Shown piece by piece: positions 1-9,257 of a stretch of 64,000 nucleotides of DNA (positions are counted from its first letter, which is position 1; each line of letters begins with the position of its first letter). Made by a program: the position numbers and the translations under genes. The stretch comes from Parapristionchus giblindavisi (taxonomy: Eukaryota; Nematoda; Chromadorea; Rhabditida; Diplogasteridae): positions 496,001-560,000 of the forward strand of contig CALSFV010000231.1 of the NCBI GenBank assembly GCA_943737045.1, in the 5' to 3' direction. Under the pieces are notes generated by a model. That model made no database searches. It was not told where the DNA came from and saw only the letters and a program-made list of their open reading frames with translations.

Positions 1-129
1 GGCATCACTCGACTCACTTTCCTCTATGTCCCGAGTCTCATCGAGTAGCATCATCCAACTTGGGAATATCTCAAACTGCCCATGTCTCTTTCCAAATTGC
101 ACGTTTACACCTCACTTCCTCCTCGATCA

Positions 130-2310
130 TTCCTATCCACGCTATTCTGCTCCTTTTGAATGATCGGTTTCAACTACGGATGTCAGTTTGTTCGTGGTTA
201 TCGTTCGCTTATCTCGCCAGCATCTCACAAGGGAAGCACCAGTTGCGACGGAGACGATTCCGAAAGCGACCCATATGGGTCGATAGTGTTGAGGGGGGGG
301 GACCGACAAAACTGCTTTAAAAGTTGCCAAACTGCTCTACCAATCGATATTTCCAATCAATATTTTCAACGCATGAGCGGATAAAATCCCATAACTCTGT
401 GTTCAGTGATGCTGCTGGTTCTATTCTATTTAAAAGCCAGGTGTCTTCTATATATAGTAGACGACAATATACTACAGTTTCATGAAATTTCTTGTTCTTC
501 GGGAAAAGTTGCAATTGAAGAAAGCTGGTAAAATCCAGTTTCACGCTTTTTTCGAAATTGTCTGAATTTGTCCGATTAGGCTTAGACTTTGCCACGACAA
601 TTATCATGAAGACAAAAGATGATCCCTATACAGGGTGCGCCAAAATTACCCGAACTGGTGTCACCATATGATTCCCATGCCCCCAATGCATATGCGCAAC
701 CCCTATTGTAGCATCATGACGAGTGATCATTGGCCACTCCGTATGCAAGGTTTCAAGTCAGTTAGTCAAGTCTTCTAGTAATGAGGAAGTCATGTCGACC
801 GCGACCCATCATTCTGAAGTGTACAAGAACAGAGTGACATCCTTCATCAGCTCGGCTTTCACGAGTCTGCTTTTTTCGATACCGGTATCAGATACCAAGA
901 TATTAGTACTAAAGAGGAACGTCCGGGCAGAGGAAGACCAATCTCATTTCCCACCGCTATGAACCGAGATCCAATCCGAAAGATGGTGTTTCAAAACCAC
1001 AAGTTGACGATCTGGAGATTTGATATCTCGAACACTTCCATTCCTCGTCTCCTCAAGTCTCAGCTGACTCTTCTCCCTTACAAGTACCGTAAACTGTTAG
1101 AACCGAATGAGCGACGGATCAAGCTCCGCTGAGAACGGAGCCATTGACTGTTAATGCGTTGTGCTAGGTCCGCGCACATCAGCACGATGTTCAGTGAAGA
1201 GAATATCTTACCTTCAAAGGCAACCTGAATATCAAGAACAACAGAAACATTGCCTATAATCCTGAAGAATCCTAAAGGACAGCTGGGGTCATGGGTCATA
1301 TCAGTCATCCACAATACGCCAAGGGTTTAGCTGCTTTTTGCCCAAATTGAAAGTCCCCTCTCGTTTTTGCCACTCCATGTGTCTAGATCAATAAACCATA
1401 TTATACAAAGTGCATCCTCGAAGACGCACTTTTACTCCAATACCATCCCCACTTCGGTCAGGACCGCTAGACCTTTCGGTAAGATTCTGTAGTCAATCAC
1501 ATGACAACGTTGACCCAGTCGTGGTTTTTCACCCGTGCACTCGGCTAAACCTATCACACTGAATGGCTTCCGAACTCCCCCGATCTCAACATCCTCGACT
1601 GCAGTGTTTGGAGGTGTGGTAGGCCAAGATGTCCTCTATCAAGCACCAGACGCTCGACTCCCTCAAGGCTCCCCTTCTCAAGGCATGGGACAAACTCTAT
1701 GACATTTACCCGCGGGAATAGGCAATCGCATATGAGAAGAGACTCAAAGCCGGTGTCAGAGGCAAAGGAGGCCATACCGAAATTCGCTAATATGTTTTTG
1801 TTGCCTATATTGTTGACAAACTTTGCTATGAACCATATCGCTTAAATCACATTATAAAGGGAAGAATCATATGGTGACACCAGTTCGGGTAATTTTGTCG
1901 CACCCTGTAATAGAATAGCTATCGATGCTCTTTTAGTCCCACAGCATATCATTTTAACTTTTTAGACTTGTCGAAAAAATCTTGTATCTTCAAAATTTCT
2001 CTAAATTCAACCGATCGACCTCATTCTCGGCCAGTTTTTGCATCACTCGTGGGATATTATCTCTACCAAGTTTGGAATCTGCAGCTTCATTGAGCACAGT
2101 ATTTTAGCGGCGCATATTTTGAAAAATATTGATTGAAAAAATCGATTGGTAGAGCAGTTTTTCAACTTTTGAAAGCAGTTTTGTTGCCCCCCCCCCCTCA
2201 ACACTATCGACCCATATGGGTCGCTTTCGGAATCGTCTCCGTCGCAACTGGTGCTTCCCTTGTCAGAACATTTCGTATCGTTCGTTCGATTATCACCAGA
2301 ACATCATTTT
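130..2310. mobile_element. Palindromic element split by a mariner relic
   Basis: The arm at about 130-400 is the reverse complement of about 2110-2310: CGACCCATATGGGTCG and the flanking text match on both sides, and a G run near 293-301 faces a C run near 2185-2196. Internal sequence (400-630 and 1908-2110) resembles the inside of the 28254-29885 palindrome, so both belong to one foldback family. The ORFs here are arm translations, not a recognised gene. The outer limits are uncertain because the arms diverge and the left one may continue past the window edge. Confidence 0.6.
631..1907 (+). mobile_element. Degenerate mariner-like transposon, copy A
   Basis: The ends are inverted repeats (CAGGGTGCG... 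and ...CGCACCCTG) of about 45 bases, flanked by TA on both sides. The related palindrome at about 28970 carries the uninterrupted site, which confirms the TA duplication. The 1277-base length fits mariner. Inside, plus-strand fragments in shifting frames resemble mariner transposase: an FS-E-IF-like motif near 1190-1215 and a GVKIN/ILED-LL-like motif near 1395-1440. Stops and frameshifts make it a dead copy. Confidence 0.7.
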
Positions 2311-2846
2311 TTCTGAACATCATGCTGCACTTATTGGTGATGTTGGAACGTGCTGTGAAGGGATAGAAGAAAAAGAACGAGGCCGAGAAGTCCGAGCAGC
2401 TTCAGCGCGCTTCGGCTGCGATTCTCGCCTCCACCTTCGACAACCTGATCAACAACATGCCTCGTTACTTTCAAGCAGTCATTGCCGCACACAGATTCCA
2501 CATATAGAACTGAATCCAACCTCCCTGGTTACCCCCAATGACCTATATGCTCAGGTGCTGAATTCGCTGAAAATTGTCATTTTTCGTTAATTGACCACTA
2601 TTCCTGTGTCTGTCACCTAATATCGATAAAAATTGGATCATGTCACAGTATCACCTACAGTGCGGAACATAATGATATGTCACCCCTGAAATTTTGGGAT
2701 TCTGTTCGAATTTTGAATGGAAATCAAAAGAGGTATATATACCATTTGTATCCACTCCTTGGATAACTAAGGTAGCCCACGTATGAGGAAATTAAATTTC
2801 CCGGTCAACGAGAAAATAATTGTTTTCCTAATTTTAACGGGACATA
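2311..2846. other. Intergenic, no gene seen
   Basis: AT-rich sequence between two foldback elements. The short open frames have no recognisable domain, splice context or paralog elsewhere in the window. Confidence 0.4.
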
Positions 2847-3436
2847 CCGTCAAAACGAAAAAAGTGAAACATTTGTGACAATTTGTGACAAATTGTCACA
2901 AAAGTTCACAAAGTGCCTATTTTTAGCTTTTTTCACGCACTTGAAGATGTATTTTCTCCGGTTTTTTAGTGTGGATGTGTTTGCCATATGCAGTAATGTA
3001 TGACAAAGTGAAAAAAATAATCGGGAACGCCGCGGTGAAAAATTGGTATACTGTAGCATACTGTAGAATCTTACTGTAAAACTGCGACCATCGCGCTTTC
3101 TTCACCTAATTATGGATATACCTTTCATTACATGACTTCATATAGCGAATTTGTACTGTTTGGATCATGGCATGGATCAGGTTGCAAAACAGGTATACTG
3201 TAGAAAATCCTACCGTATACCAGTTTCACTAAACAGCCTTCACAGTGAATTATTTAAATCGTTATCTTCACATGTCAATTAGGCTAGCCCAGTGATGCTC
3301 AAATACCCTTTTATCTAATAAAAATTTTGCAACTGCGTTTAGATATCATGACACAAAATTTTCAAAATCTTGTGAACTTTTGTGACAATTTGTCACAAAT
3401 TGTCACAAATGTTTCACTTTTTTTTTGTTTTGACGG
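2847..3436. mobile_element. TA-flanked palindromic MITE, family CCGTCAAAACG
   Basis: The termini CCGTCAAAACG... and ...CGTTTTGACGG are inverted and continue as a long imperfect palindrome rich in TTTGTGACAA. TA flanks both ends. A second full copy lies at 31621-32188 and a left-end fragment near 21535. It has no coding capacity. Its right-hand TA (3437-3438) is shared with the next element. Confidence 0.75.
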
Positions 3437-3438
3437 TA

Positions 3439-4870
3439 CAGTGTAGCCTAAAAGTCATGGGACACTTTTTCATTTTTTCATAACTTTTGATACAGAAAAG
3501 CAATCAAGCTGATCTTTTCAGTCAATGTACAAAATTTATCAGGGAATATTACCATGTGTTGGTATAATTAAATTAGTTCACTGATGCGTAGTGATGATGC
3601 TATCGAAATACACTTTTTTGAAAAATTACATTTCTTTAGTGAAAGGTCCTGTTCTTCTGAAACATTGTGAGAGTGGAGACACCCACTAGGGCTGCACAGT
3701 CACACAATCCGGAATGGCTCCGATTCCGATTTCAAGCTGTAGCAGGGCCGCAACTTTGACCCCCAAAATTTATAACTCAGCTTCTAGATGTGCTAACGAC
3801 CCGTTCTAAGTGCTGAAATTATGCTAGTGGCGAGTAATGCTTATCCCCAGATTATGGTAGTCATAGCTCGTCATTTGCCCTCAGGGCATAAAATAATTTT
3901 TTGTTGGGAGGACCGAATTTGAGACCCTACCTTTCAGAGGGCAGGTCTTCTAAACTATGGCTCCTGCGCAAGCAGCTTTGCAATGTATCATATATTTATT
4001 TCCCTTATTTTGGTTTAGTACTGATTCCTTTCAGACCCGTAGCAAAAGTTATGCGGAGATCTACTCGGTGCGCGATCTCGTGCTTTCTCTCTCACTGCTC
4101 TCACCCCTGGGCCTGTATTGATGAAATCTCTTATTTGCCATGCACCTATGAATGTTAGAGATGTTCACAAAAGTTTTTACACTATTGCTGAACTTCGATC
4201 TTTGATCTTTGGATTTTGATCTTTGATCGCTGAAACCGAGTAGACCTCAGCATAACTTTAGCTACGGGTCTAAAAGGAATCGGAAGTAAACAAAAATAAA
4301 GGAAATAAATAAATGATACATTACAAAGCTGCTTGCTCAGGAACCATAATTTTAGAAGACCTGCCCTCTGAACGGTAGGGTATCAAAATCGTTCTTCCTA
4401 ACAAAAAAATTATTTTATGTCCTGAGGGCAAATTACGAGCTATGACTACCATAATCTGGGGATAAGCATTACTCGCCACTAGCATAATTTCAGCACTTAG
4501 AACGGGTCGTTAGCACATCTAGAAGCTGAGTTATAAATTTTGTGGATCAAAGTTGCGACTCTGCTACAGCTTGAAATCGGAATTGAAGACATTCCGGATT
4601 GTGTGACTGTGCAGCCCTAGTGGGTGTCTCCACTCTCACAATGTTTCAGAAGAACAGGACCTTTCACTAAAGAAATGTAATTTTTCAAAAAAGTGTATTT
4701 CGATAGCGTCATCACTACGCATCAGTGAACTAATTTAATTATACCTACACATCATGGTAATATTCCCTGATAAATTCTGTACTTTGATTGAAAAGATCAG
4801 CTTGATTGCTTTTCTGGATCAAAAGTTATGAAAAAAAGAAAAAGTGTCCCATGACTTTTAGGCTACACTG
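3439..4870. mobile_element. Large TA-flanked palindromic element, family CAGTGTAGCC
   Basis: The ends CAGTGTAGCCTAAAAGTC and its inverse are flanked by TA. The arms match over several hundred bases (for example the blocks around 3650-3900 and 4380-4660). It begins at the same TA where the preceding MITE ends, so one used the other's end as target. A related, shorter copy is at 22438-23036. The termini and TA target fit a Tc1/mariner-mobilised foldback element. No transposase was seen. Confidence 0.7.
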
Positions 4871-5279
4871 TAATGATATGACACCCTGTTTTTTTCATGA
4901 GATATTTTTTTCTCAAACTTCTGCACAACAGCAATGACAACAGGTTTGTAACAACAGGTTAGTAACAAATGTTATGACCCTTCCTCTAGATTGGACCGAA
5001 GATCCGAATGGGAATGATTCATAGAGGACATAAATCACTTGAGGCTCGATGCCGTCCCACTCTTTTTTGATGGCACCCTTCAACTCGGCAACGGATGTTT
5101 GTTGTTCGTGTACACACAACTAACCAGGATGCCCCACATGTTCTACATGGGGTTTGCATCGAGGTTACCCATAGGGCATGGAAGAACTGGGATGTCCTTG
5201 ACTGAGAACAATGGTTTTGAGGGGAGTTGGTGGCGAAAGAGGCGTTCTTTCTAGGAAATATTACTAATGAACAGAACAG
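4871..5279. other. Intergenic, no gene seen
   Basis: No conserved reading frame. Short ORFs on both strands lack recognisable motifs. Confidence 0.35.
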
Positions 5280-5640
5280 CGGTAGTCTGGTGCATCACTC
5301 GATACTCCCCATTGTCCATCTTGCCGGAGCGGAAGGAGATGGGCGGCATGTCGAATTTTAGGAACGCGTCCCAGTACGGTGCATGATATTTTTTTTTCAA
5401 AAAATATAAAATTATCGGTTTATGATTGCATTCTCCGAAGAGAACTTCAACCACGACAGTCTGGACGGCTATAACTGCTTCTGACGTGAGTTCCTCAATG
5501 AATCGCGTTACTTCAGCTGGAGGAACTTCGGCCATGTTCTGGGGCGCGCTCCTAAAATTCGACAAGCCGCCCATCTCCTTCCGCGCCAGCAGGATGGACT
5601 ATGCGAACTATCAGGTGATGCACCAGATTATTCTTATTGA
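5280..5640. repeat. Inverted repeat whose arms read as similar peptides
   Basis: The arms at about 5285-5390 (minus) and 5535-5630 (plus) are inverted copies. Translated outward-in they give related peptides, both containing LKFD-PPISFR and ending VMHQ, with differences that keep the frame open. The family is not recognised. It may be a foldback derived from a coding sequence. Confidence 0.4.
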
Positions 5641-5700
5641 CCGTATAAAATACACTTGTTTATTTGGTAAGAGAGTAGCCAACCACTCCCACAAGAGACT
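5637..5700. mobile_element. End fragment of the TTGACCGTATAAAAT MITE
   Basis: It matches, in reverse, the right end of the 216-base MITE at 15783-15998 (CCGTATAAAAT terminus, then the block with GTAGCCAACCACT). The other end is missing. From 5701 to 6563 no gene or conserved repeat was recognised. Confidence 0.55.
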
Positions 5701-6563
5701 TTCTTGTTTTGCATGGTTCAGAAACTATGCCGATCTCTTTTATATATAATATAGCGCGCGGCGAAGGTCAGCCGGGTTAGAGAGAGGCAGCGGGGAGACA
5801 ATCGAGAGGCGGGGCGAGATGTAGAAGGGTACATCACGCCCGCCTCTCGATTGTGACTTCCGTTCGTTAGCACCGTTTGTCATTTTCTTAAAAACTAAAT
5901 GTGTTTTCCTTCTGGATACCACTTTAGAATACGTATTCTATCTGCAAATCATGCTCAATCTAAATATTTAAAAAAATATTAATCGCCTACTATAAACTAT
6001 ACGTTATGAACTATAAAAATATGACAGTTCTTTAGTGATTTTTGTATTACACCACAAGGGTTTTTCATAAAGCATAAAATGTTCGAGCGCAAGAACCATT
6101 GTGAAATATCAGGTATTGCAGTGAACAGCGTTTTTAACACAGGGAGAGCTTTCACTGAAAACTTGGCAAAATGCCAAAAAATATATGGTGTGAATTATGT
6201 GTATTTTAAGCGTCTGCGCTCTCTCACCTTCCCATGATCTCTCTCTTTTCCACTCGACCTTTTTCTTTGTCACATGGAGACCGCTCTCGAGCAGAACTAT
6301 AACCTAAGGATCGGGTGTATCTATAGTAGTGAAGAAGGTCTGGAGTGTTCCCTCTGGTCATCTCTCCAGGTCATTTGTTGGAGTAGTGAGAAGAACGATA
6401 ATACTAATGAATCCGTCGGATTACGATATCTTTGGAAAGTTTTTTGCTTACATTACATTTAAACAACTTTATCAGCAATATACATATATAAAATACACAT
6501 ATTTTTGCTTATACAATGCACTATTACGAAAAAGACTGTATCTAGGCTCAAATTTTTATTTTT

Positions 6564-6669
6564 ACACCCCAAGCTAATTTTACTCTCCGCATTGGCAATA
6601 CTCTCTCGTAAACAAGGAAAGTGAGAGAGTGTGGCCAGAGCGGAGAGATTCAAATTAGCTTGGGGTGTC
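6564..6669. mobile_element. Short palindromic MITE, family ACACCCCAAGCTAA
   Basis: About 105 bases with inverted ends ACACCCCAAGCTAATTT and AAATTAGCTTGGGGTGT and a GAGAGAGT-rich centre. A second copy lies at about 38803-38913 inside receptor R5. Non-coding. Confidence 0.7.
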
Positions 6670-7052
6670 GCTTTAAAGAAGGGGACCCACGAGTTTTTTC
6701 GTGACTAAACTAGCCAGGCAGAATTACAGATCACATCTTCCTGTACGCAAAAACGATTTTCTCTAAAATTGTAGGTGCCCCGGCATGTCGTAATCCGAGC
6801 ATAAAGTTCATTGATCCCCCAGGGAAAGGCGCGAGCTCTTGAATTTGAAGTACAAATATATAGAAAGTTGCAAACGGGAATCGAACCCGCGTGTCGCGGT
6901 TACAAGAGCTGAATACTAACCACTTAGCTACACGCTTCTACGCGTTCAATCTCTCAAATCTAATAGAGATACATAATGTCACTTCCTATGTCCCTCGTTC
7001 TTCTTGTCAATAGCGCACCCCAAATCTCGTGGGCCCCCTTCTTTAAGAAGGG
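6670..7052 (-). repeat. tRNA-like repeat inside an inverted-repeat frame
   Basis: Short inverted repeats (CTTTAAAGAAGGGG...CCCACGAG near 6671-6695 and its inverse near 7025-7050) bracket a tRNA-like segment on the minus strand at about 6870-6940. It has a box-A-like TAGCTAAGTGG, an anticodon-like loop CTTGTAA and a perfect box B GGTTCGATTCC. The acceptor and anticodon stems do not pair, so it is read as a tRNA-derived repeat, not a working tRNA gene. Confidence 0.5.
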
Positions 7053-7202
7053 TATTGATTTATTTTCAAAAAATAAAAAAATAGAGACTTGATCTCATCA
7101 TGTATCTGTAGTGCAATTTTACTGTTGCGGTGAGAAGAAAGTCTAGTTATTTTGGCACTTTTACATTGTTAACGTTATAGAATTAGAAGGCCATCTTTAC
7201 AA

Positions 7203-7358
7203 TTAGAGGTAGGCAGACTGATCAATGTGGGGCTTGGTCATTCCGAGTTGGTTGATGCCTCCGCTTCTTGATCCTAAAGATGATTAAGATAAGTGACTAG
7301 AAATACGAGTTAGAGGTACTAATCACTTACCAGATTCAAATCCTCCACCGCCGGAACC
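7203..7358 (-). CDS. Possible 3' end of a small Gly-rich secreted or peptide gene
   Basis: Two minus-strand segments join across a clean intron: 7331-about 7358 (GGSGGGGFES), donor GTAAGTG, acceptor ...ATCTTTAG, then 7203-7273 (SRSGGINQLGMTKPHIDQSAYL-stop). The junction keeps the frame and makes a Gly-Ser stretch. The upstream exon edge is uncertain because stops lie just 5', and no first exon or signal peptide was found. Family not recognised. It could be a relic or chance. Confidence 0.25.
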
Positions 7359-7600
7359 TCCTCAGGTTCACACCTCCCTGAAAGATACCGATCATCTTTT
7401 ATCGTGCAAAACATTAAGACCTTAAAACCTTAAAACCCACTTAAAAACGACAGCTTTTATACAAAAATCGTAATCTGCTTATTGAAAATTTGACTAATCC
7501 TTTACAAAACGATTACATTATTTTACTCAACTTGCTGCTGATCGTTTCAATTCTTATTGAATTGTTATATATAGTAAACGCGTATTTCATGCTATTCCAG

Positions 7601-7671
7601 GTTCCGGTTTCTGCGATCCGAAAGGGTTCTGGCACTTGGAAGGGATCTGCATCGGAAACAATCATAAGTGA
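7601..7671 (+). CDS. Possible terminal exon of a short Cys-containing peptide
   Basis: After an acceptor-like CTATTCCAG, a 71-base segment reads SGFCDPKGFWHLEGICIG...-stop. Two cysteines and a compact, polar sequence suggest a small secreted peptide. No upstream exon with matching phase was identified, and the segment may be chance. The rest of 7053-8123 shows nothing else. Confidence 0.15.
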
Positions 7672-8123
7672 TGATAAACATCAATAATTCAGGGATCAAA
7701 GAGAGCTTTTTATACTTTGAATACCGTATTTCTCCTCAGTGGACATCCATGACCACTGATAAATTGATATCACGCTGTAATTGTAAAGATATAATATGAA
7801 AATGCATGTTATTGATCTTAAATATTTGTTTAGATGAAATCAAAAGAATATTAGACGGGCCAACATTTCTGCTGATGCTTAATTCCTTCTGGCCACGCTC
7901 AAATTGTCACGATGACCTATTTTAAAATTGAATCCGCCCACTTCCAATCCCTTATAAACTCCGCCCCGTTGTGAGAAGAGATATGGGCTGATCAGTCTTC
8001 ATTATGTCATCTCCCATTTTCTCTGACTATCTCATTTTTTTGTATTTCCTAGAAATAAGTAGTACCAGAGGTATTACTTTGTCCACACTAACTTCCTGAA
8101 TCGTTCGTACATCGTTATCAATG

Positions 8124-8248
8124 TTAAAGTGAGCGTAACCTCTCTCATTGGTCTCTTCGACGCGCAAAGCTCTCTCGTTGTTAGCGAACAGAGAAAGAGT
8201 GTGCTCAATGAAGAGGCCACTCATTGATTGAGGTTACGCTCCCTTTAA
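8124..8248. mobile_element. TTAA-flanked palindromic MITE, copy 1
   Basis: Ends TTAAAG-GAGCGTAACCTC and the inverse GAGGTTACGCTCCCTTTAA, about 125 bases, with a centre rich in CTCTCGTTGTTAG. Other copies: 11545-11658, 13472-13577 (truncated), 19107-19227, 33515-33633 (degenerate), 37145-37261, 49698-49822. The TTAA target and CCCTTT ends fit a piggyBac-type non-autonomous element. Confidence 0.75.
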
Positions 8249-8395
8249 TTTTCGTTGTGAAACGTTGTCTGAATCGTTTGAATCGTACGATAATTGTCCT
8301 AGAAGAAGGACCTAGAATTATAATTCAGTATATTGTGTTTATTTGATTAAATTTTTCATGGTTATTTCTCATTTGCATTTTTAGTTCCATATAGA

Positions 8396-8545
8396 AAATT
8401 CACTAACCGTCTAGTAAATTATTCCGGCCTTATGCGAAGTCCGGAAATATTCACTTACTGTCTAGTGAATTGATTCACTACCCTAACCGCGACCGTTTAA
8501 CAGAGAGTAAGGGAATAATTCACTAACTGTTAAGTGAATTTTTGT
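8396..8545. repeat. Cluster of short inverted repeats (TTCACTAAC-GT--AGT)
   Basis: The motif AATTCACTAACTGT(C)TAGTGAATT and variants recur at about 8398, 8448 and 8517 in alternating orientation, with TTCCGG inversions between. This is probably a degraded foldback element. Confidence 0.45.
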
Positions 8546-8589
8546 ATAATTTCACTTGGTCGGTGCAGTCATTTTTACTATGCTTACAG

Positions 8590-8724
8590 ATGCGCCTACT
8601 CCGGCTAGTAACTCTGTTACTACTAGCTGGCGCAATTGACGCCGTTGGCCACTACCCATGTCGCCCAACTGAAATCATCGACCAAACCCTTCGCCTCGTT
8701 GAGCAGCTCCCTTTTATTCAATGA
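8590..8724 (+). CDS. Short secreted-peptide-like ORF, 44 residues
   Basis: The ORF starts directly after a TTTTTACTATGCTTACAG tract that looks like a trans- or cis-splice acceptor. Residues 1-20 (MRLLRLVTLLLLAGAIDAVG) form a convincing signal peptide, followed by a short polar tail with one cysteine (HYPCRPTEIIDQTL...). It could be a first coding exon of a secreted protein truncated by decay. No family assigned and no downstream exon found. Confidence 0.3.
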   Translation: MRLLRLVTLLLLAGAIDAVGHYPCRPTEIIDQTLRLVEQLPFIQ

Positions 8725-8879
8725 AACAGACTCAGTCGCGTCTGGGTTCAATGATAATATCACGATAAATCTATTTTAGAGCGAATGAGGCCCTAATATA
8801 AGCGAGAAGAGGAGTCAGTAGAGGCAGGCTGACATGAACACGAAGGACTAAAACAGGAGAATCCTTACAAGTCGAAGGA

Positions 8880-9245
8880 TAAAAGGTAATGGTACAACCC
8901 GTTATTCAAGGCACACCAAGTCCTAAAAATTAAAAAAAAATAAATAAATAAGTCCTGCGGGTGATCACTGCTAGGCCAGTGATAATTCAAGGAAAATTCA
9001 GACCGGAGGGCCTAAATAGTTCCACAAATTCCTTCCCTGCATCAAAAAATCGTATTTTTTAAGACAATGAAAATTGCATAAAAAACATCAATTTCAACTC
9101 GATTCAAGAGGAAAATAAGACTGTGGACGTTGTGAATTCGATGTGAAATCGCTTAAAACGACGGAACTCTATCACTCCCTTATTGTTTCATTTTTTTCAT
9201 TATTCAGCTTTTACTGATGGATAAATAAATAAATAAATAAATAAA
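8880..9245. repeat. Dispersed repeats: CACTGGCCTAG family and a TAAA-tailed 3' end
   Basis: The block at about 8885-9010 (CACTGCTAGGCCAGTGATAATTCAAGG) recurs near 27000-27070, 34320-34395 and 50240-50400. The block at about 9150-9245 (GACGGAACTC-ATCACTCCCTTATTG...GATGGATAAATAAATAAA) recurs at 43795-43893. It ends in TAAA repeats, as 3' ends of non-LTR retrotransposons often do. Confidence 0.5.
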
Positions 9246-9257
9246 TTCCCATTTGAT

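Noticed and set aside
6872..6944. Functional tRNA-Thr gene
   Set aside because: Box B and the loop fit, but acceptor and anticodon stems do not pair, and the segment is within an inverted-repeat element.
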